Below, one piece after another: positions 57,610 to 64,000 of a stretch of 64,000 nt of DNA. This stretch comes from an uncultured Flavobacteriales bacterium (lineage in GTDB: Bacteria; Bacteroidota; Bacteroidia; Flavobacteriales; BACL11), in assembly GCA_905181585.1 (NCBI GenBank), contig CAJIYG010000004.1:1-64000 (forward strand). The letters are read 5' to 3'. Made by a program: the position numbers and the translations under genes. Below the pieces are notes generated by a model, which was given only the letters and a program-made list of their open reading frames with translations, had not been told where the DNA came from and ran no database searches. Position 1 is the first letter of the stretch; the number at the start of each line of letters is the position of its first letter.

Positions 57610-57724
57610 ATCATATTTTTTTTAAATATTTCCAACCAACTACCTCTTTTAAATAAAGATTACGTCACATTACCAAAAACCAATTACATAATTATTAAAC
57701 AGAAAATATATTTATATAAATTAT

Positions 57725-60700
57725 TTATCTCAATATTGTAACTGAACCTCTTTTTTCATAGTATCTTCCATCAAGTCCTGTAGACTGAAGAACAAAGAAG
57801 TAAACTCCCTCAGGAAGATCTCTTCCATCAAGTCCTCTTCCATCCCAATCCTGACCAGATAAATCCCAAGAGTAAACTAACTCACCCCATCTGTTAAAGA
57901 ATTGTACTTGCATAGCCTCCATTGCATATTCTCCAAAACTAAAGAAGTCATTAACTCCATCACCATTTGGAGAGAAAACATTATAGATTTCTGGAATTCC
58001 TTGGACTTCAATATTAAACCCAACAGTATCAGTACAAAGTGTAACCTCATTCTCAAGAGTAACATAAACTTCATTCAAGCCAATGATATCAAAAACATGA
58101 TTAAAATTAGTTGTTCCTGAAGGATTATTAGTTGTTCCATCAAGCCAAGTCCATTCAAAATTATAAGGATCAGTACAAATAGTTAGGTCAGTAAAGTTAA
58201 CTGTAAATCCTTCATGAGTAGGACCAGCATAATCATCAGAAATAACATTTGCTACAAATTCAATTGGTTCTGTTAAAATTGGTGTGGTTTCAGTCTCCTC
58301 ACATCCGTTTACATCAACCACTGTTATAGTGTATGCAAGACCAGCTTGTAAATTATCTACATAGTAATTTGTAGAAATATTACTTCCACTAACATCCCAT
58401 TGATAATTATATCCTGAAGTTCCTTCAACACCTCCTACTGGAACGGACTGTGCCCATCCATCATTTAACCCAAAACAACTAATATCATAGAAAGGTGCGT
58501 TATCTCCACTTCTAGTCAAATTAATAACTAACTGATCTGGCTCTGTTATTAATATTGTTTCAGTTTGAGAACAGTTATTTAAATCTGTAACAGTTACATC
58601 GTAAGAACCTACAGATAAATTTGTTGCTGTAGCAGTTGTTTGATTTGAAGGAGTCCATAGATAAGAGATCACTGGTATTCCTCCGCCTCCAGTTACAGTA
58701 GCTGAAGCATTACTTTCTCCAAAACACCTAACATCATAAGGCCCAAAGAATAAATTATCTGATTCTACAGAAGAGATAACAGCATCGGGTTCTGTTATTA
58801 TTACTTCATCCAAGAAAGTACATCCTTTATTATCCATTACCACAACAGAGTATGTTCCTGCCGAGAGATTATTGCTAATATTTGGGTTATAAGTGTATGG
58901 AGCATTACCACCGTTTGTATTAGCAATGGCAGATCCATCTGAACCACCAAAACATAAAGGCTCAGTTATGTATAATAATTTGTAATTGCTAGAGGCTCTG
59001 TTATTTCAAAGTCTGAAGTTATACTACAACCATTGTCATCGAAAATATTCGCAGTATATGTTCCAGGCTGCAATGAATTAATTTGCAAAGAACTTGATCC
59101 ATTTGGAAGTGATGTTGTTGTATCCCATTGAACTGAATATGGTGCAGTTCCACCAGAAATAATTAAATCAATTTCGCCATCAGTATCACCATAGCAAGTA
59201 ACCTCTGTAACATTTGTAGCAGCTGTAGTTAACTGTGCTGCACTTGAAATTGTAAACTGATAACCAAAATCACAAGCAGAATAAGGAATACCAAAACTTG
59301 ATGAATCAGCATAGTGAGCTACAGCCCAATATGTTCCAGGGTAAAAATTATTATATGAAATACCATTACCTAAAACGTTCCTGTTGGAAGATTAGTTACA
59401 ATATCATTTGTTTCCCAAGTGTAAGTAAATAAAGGGTTTCCTTGACCATGAATAAAAGCAGAGCCATCATTTAAGTTAAAGCATGTTGCAGGATCTACTA
59501 CAACAGAATCAAGTTCAACAATAACACCTTGATCAACTGTTTCTTCCCATCTTCCACCCCAAACTACTGTTCCTTCACAGTTATTATCATCTGTGATATA
59601 TATTGAACGAAGTCCAGCACACAAATTAGTTATTAAAGTATCGTTTATAACTGGTGAAGTATTTGTTAAAGGAAAGGCTCCTTGCTGGTCTAAATCATAA
59701 AAATATGGATGAGTACCACCTTCAATACTAACATGTATCTCTCCATCACAGGCACCTAAACATGTAGATCCTTCTACATTGTATGTAGTATACTCTAATT
59801 GATCAGGCTGCTGTACTTCTGCATTTACCGTTATAGCACATCCGTTAGAATCTTCAATTACAACTCCATAACTTCCAGCATATAATGAACTAATTGATGA
59901 TAGGACAGAATTATAACTGTTTGGTCCTATCCATGAATAAGTATAAGGAGCAACAGCTCCAACAACACTGTTTATAGTAACGGAACCATCAAATGTTCCA
60001 AAGCAACTTACATTACCAATTGATAAACTCACTGAGTCAGGATTCATACTATTGGTAATAGAATCTAAATTAAAAGATGTAGTAGCTATACAGTTTCTAT
60101 CGTCCATTACTAATACAGTATATTGACTAGCAATCAAATTGGTAGCACATGTTCCTGTTTGACCTAACACATCATTCCAAACATAATTATAATTTGGTGT
60201 TCCACCATCAGCAATAGCACATAGCTGACCAGAATTTGTTCCAGCACAATAAGAATAAACAGTCATTGTATCATCTATTGCTATTGTTAATTGAGTAGGC
60301 TCAGAAATATTTACAGAATCCATGGCTGTACACCCTTTAGCATCTGTGACATATACATAATGTATGCCAGGTGTTAGATTAGTTGCATTCTGACCTGCTT
60401 GCCCATTAATACTATCCCAAACAAATGAATAAAATTGTGTTCCTCCAGTAGCTGAAGCAAAAGCTGTTCCATCATCAAAACCAAAACATTGAATTGGCTG
60501 AGTCATAACTGCTTGAGCAAAAAGCTCATCTGGTTGACTTATATTATAAGTAACAGTTCTTCTACATCCAAGAGCATCTTCAACGATTACATCATGTCCA
60601 CCATAACAAAGGTTAAATGCTGTATCTGGCATATTAATAGATACTTGACCAATATCCCAGAAATAAGTGTGAGGAAGAACTCCTCCATCTGTAGACAAGC

Positions 60701-63700
60701 TAGCAATAGCATCACATCCTCCAAAACAAGAAACATCTTGTATAACATCTAAAACGCTAGAAATCTCAGGATATAAGTTTACTATTTCAATACTATCTAG
60801 CTTAACACATCCATTGCTATCGCTTATTTCAACAACTTGCCATCCTGGCCATAAATTATTAACTAGAGCAGAAGTATTTCCTGCCAACCAATTATAAGAA
60901 TAAGGAAACTGACCACCGATAGCATTTGCTATTGCAGCTCCTGTAGAGTCTCCAAAGCATTGAACATCAGATAATAAATTAACCGAAGTAGATAATACAT
61001 CTTGAGGCTGAGTTATTATTATTTCTGCAAACTCAGCACAATTATAATCAGCAAAACTTGCATCTGGAGAATCATAAATATAAAACTGATATGTACCAGC
61101 AACTAAATCACAAATTTGAATAGTATCAAGATCACCTTGATCAGTATAAATAGTATCACCTGCTGATATTAAAACAACAATATTATCCGTAAAACCACCA
61201 GAAACAATTGCATTAATACATCCAGAAGAATCATTTCGACAAGCAACTGGAGTTGGGTAAATAGTATCGATGTTCATTGGAGCGGCTGATTCTTGAACAA
61301 TTAAAGTTCTCACATATTCACATCCAAGAGCATCAGTAATAGAAGCAAAATATGTTCCAGCAGGAAGATTAGAAACTGTCTGACCAGCACCCCATGGATC
61401 ACCAGCTAAATTTGTAGAACTTCCAGAAAAATCTTTCCAAACTATGTCATAAAACTCATCTCCTGTATTTGCAAAACCATCTGGATCAAATGGTGTTCCT
61501 CCCGTTGGGTATACAGTAGAAGAAGCTGTTGAATCACCATAACAAGTAAAAGCTGTATCAGTATTTGGACAAACCATTTTATAAAGCTCAAATGATAGCA
61601 GACCACTATTGTTTACATATAGAGAATCAAAATAATCGTTATAAGTAAAATCAATTGAGTCACCATCTCCAACAAATTCAAATACATATTCATGCGTTGG
61701 GTTATATTGATTTGGATTTGGATAAAAAAGACTTGAACCGTTCATCATCCAATCAATATTACCTGTAGGAGGATTTATATTATATATGTATGCAGCATCT
61801 TTATAATTTGACCCTGACCAAGAGTCATTGTAAGTACCACTCACCTTTAATCTGTAATTCATTCCAAATAATGTTGGAACAACAGATGTATGGAGATATG
61901 GATTATCAAAAGTCATATTAAAATTATCTACTAAAACTTCTATGTAATTAGAATCTACTCCACAAGCATATAAAGAGTCTGATTGAATAACGTCAATTAA
62001 TAATTCTCTTGAAAGACAGCCTAAAGAATCTGAAATACTAATAGTGTGTATACCAGCTGGAACATTCTCTATTGTATCGCTATAATTAGATGGTGAAGTT
62101 AAAGTAGCTTCTCCATCAAGATAGAAAACGTATGGTGCAAAGCCAGGCGTATTAGTTCCAGAGCTAGTAGTATCTGTAGCCAATATGATTGTTGATGAAG
62201 AATCGCCATAGCAAGATACTAGAGAGACCCCTATTGTATCAAAACTTAGGATACCTAAATCCCATGAAACGTGTATTTGATCTGATTTTGAACATGAACC
62301 TGTTGCATCAGTAACAGTAACAATATAATCTGTTGGTTCATATTGCCCACCATAGTAAGGATAAACTAAAACAGAATCAGTATTCCCAATATTTGCAGTT
62401 CCTGTTGCGTTAAGATATTCCCATTGATATGTAAACATAGTAGTGTCATAGCGAACAAGATATAAATCAAATTGCATTCCAGTAACCCCAGGCTGTAAGA
62501 ATCCAGGCTGAGTCATTGCAAAATTATGAACACCTGTTAAAGAAACAAAAGGAAACTGATAAGTATGATCTAAGTTAAAAGCATCAGGAAAGGGTCTATG
62601 TGTGAAATTCCCATCAAATGCCCAATGCATCACTGGAGTTGCTGGAGCGCCAGGAAAAGAAGTGTAATCCCAAGCAGCATCATATAAGTTACCAGCTGTA
62701 TCTTCATAAGTTCCACTAACTTCTAAAATATAGTAATCATTGATATTTAAACTATCTTGAAAACCGCTAGGAATTCCAAAGTCTAAAGTATTACTTGAAA
62801 TAAGTGTTGTATCATTTACTGTTGGACCACCACTTACATTTGACATAACAAATTGATCTTCACCACAAAACAGTTCTAAACTATCAGCTAAAGCAATAGT
62901 AATAGAGTCTTGTTCAAGAATATCAAAATTTTGAATACCCCCAAAATTCCCATAGTAGTCATAGGCATGTAATTGATAAGACCCAGGACATAGGTTGACA
63001 TATGTAGCAACATGTGAAGGATTATAAAAAAGTGTTCCAACTGAATCAACCTTTAATGTATCCGCTACTTGACCGGCTCCACCTGTGGTACCATCTATCC
63101 AGTAAAAAGTAAAAGGAGGAATAGATAAACAACCATTTGGCATTCCAGCCATTGTTGCAAGAATACCACCATCACAAGCACCATAACATTTTGGCTGTGT
63201 AACTTCCCAGCTTTCAATAGCAAAATCAGCACCAGAGTTTTGTGGGTGAATATAAACAGTTTCATTTCTTGAACAACCATTTCCATCGGTTACTAAAATT
63301 AAATATCCGTTAGTATTTTCATTAGAGTATAATAATGAATCTTGAAAAACATTTCCATCAAGATTTGTATCTGCAATAGTAGGCAGAGGAGAAAGAACTG
63401 AATCTAGCCAACTAATACTAAATGGATTTATTCCTCCAGTTATTGAATCAATAGTAATAATTCCATCTTCAGCACAAACTGCAGAAGAACTATCAACTGT
63501 TGTCCAAATCTGTATTTGATCAGGCTCTGTTAATGTAATTGTATCTGGATTACAATAACCTCCAAAAGCAGGATCAAAAACAGTAACAAAATAATTTCCT
63601 GTAGGTAAATTTGGAAAAACAAATTGTGTATTTACATTAACTTGAGGATTTCCTATCTGGTTTCCACTATTAGCGTTAAATAAAGTGTATTCATAAGGAC

Positions 63701-64000
63701 CGCCAGGGTTACCCGTTGTATCAACAGTTACTTGAATAGCACCAAAGCCATTATAACAATTTATTGAGTCATAAATAGAAAGTGTAACATCACAAGGGTA
63801 ATAAAGCACATCATAACACTCTGTAAAAGTACACCCATTATCATCAGTAATAACTAAACAATATGTATCGTCACAAAGATTAGTAAGTTGTGAGAAAGGA
63901 CCACTAGTAGTAGAAATAATTCCAGCAGAATTACTCCATTCGAAAGTGTAAGGAAATTGTCCTGATGTTGGTGTTACGAAAAGACCTCCATCGCATGCCC
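57725..64000 (-). CDS. giant SprB-repeat adhesin E with type B T9SS signal (5' end outside window)
   Basis: More than 2,090 residues are visible and the frame is still open at the right edge, so the N-terminus is missing. About fourteen SprB repeats are mixed with two copies of an unnamed module (near 62440-62790 and 61575-61960) and one further unusual domain (59000-59370, YNNFYPGTYWAVAHYADSSS). The C-terminus is a PKD-like domain (FNFEWTWLDGTTNN-like, 58000-58260) and a type B T9SS signal (YNVFSPNGDGVNDFFSFG, FFNRWGELVYSW, DWDGRGLDGRDLPEGVYFF). Two missing bases break the frame: near 59372 (TGTVLGNGIS restored) and near 58985 (KLLYITEPLCFGGSDG restored). It lies 115 bases upstream of adhesin D. 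Confidence 0.8.
61575..61960 (-). repeat. second copy of an unnamed module in adhesin E
   Basis: Encodes FDNPYLHTSVVPTLFGMNYR, then LKVSGTYNDSWSG, DAAYIY, WMMNGSSLFYPNPNQYNPTH and LLSFELYKM. It aligns by eye with the copy at 62440-62790 (VSGTY, DAA, W..NG, P.P...N..H.Y.F, L.F.LY). It interrupts the SprB array. Confidence 0.6.
62440..62790 (-). repeat. first copy of an unnamed module in adhesin E
   Basis: Encodes LDFGIPSGFQDSLNINDYYI, then LEVSGTYEDTAGNLYDAAWD, MHWAFDGNFTHRPFPDAFNL and MQFDLYLV. I cannot assign it to a named family. It shares a common pattern with the second copy. Confidence 0.6.

Noticed and set aside
55357..60752. Several + strand open frames within the minus-strand adhesins
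   Set aside because: They lack family motifs, are short, and overlap long, well-supported SprB-repeat coding on the other strand.

Overview
The window is a low-GC piece of a Bacteroidota chromosome, most likely from a marine or aquatic member of the Flavobacteriales. Four things point there: type IX secretion (T9SS) C-terminal domains of both classes (Por_Secre_tail and the gliding-motility/CHU_C type), SprB repeats, promoters of the Bacteroidota TAnnTTTG type with no Shine-Dalgarno signal, and gene neighbourhoods typical of the order (batB-batE, DUF4293/rho, accA-dnaB, rplQ-carA-eno-gltA). I cannot name a genus.

Layout. 1-3617: the end of a bat (aerotolerance) operon, batB (cut by the window edge), batC, batD and batE. 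3816-4284: a small secreted protein of unknown function. 4285-19222: three giant secreted adhesin-like proteins on the + strand, called A, B and C here. B and C are tandem paralogues with nearly identical 3' halves but unrelated N-terminal modules (a CUB-like domain in B, an L-type lectin in C). 19223-35442: housekeeping genes for a YfcE-type phosphodiesterase, DUF4293, Rho with a long disordered insert, ispE, accA, dnaB, a secreted asparagine-synthetase-B-like protein, an acyl-CoA ligase, a MarR regulator, a DEAD-box helicase, a UbiD decarboxylase, citrate synthase, enolase and carA. 35536-53085: the uninterrupted str-S10-spc-alpha ribosomal block on the - strand (rpsL to rplQ, with fusA, secY, map, infA and rpoA and without tuf). 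53275-64000: two more giant SprB-repeat adhesins on the - strand, D and E. D ends in a type A T9SS signal. E ends in a type B signal and runs off the window.

The five adhesins probably share one export route, Sec plus T9SS (its genes are not in this window), and would be surface-attached or released repeat proteins for adhesion or gliding. The ribosomal block has its own promoter before rpsL and a terminator hairpin after rplQ.

The most striking property is the number of one-base frame disruptions: more than 20 in bases 1-19,200, but only two clear ones in the next 34 kb. One of those two breaks fusA, which is essential, and a single T restores it. I therefore read most disruptions as sequence or assembly errors, although real decay of some adhesin genes cannot be excluded from sequence alone. 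I found no CRISPR array, prophage, insertion sequence, tRNA, rRNA or recognisable defence system. The best candidates for new biology are the tandem module-swapped adhesins B and C, the colinear but differently tailed adhesins D and E, and an unnamed module that occurs twice in E. No gap between genes exceeds 300 bases.
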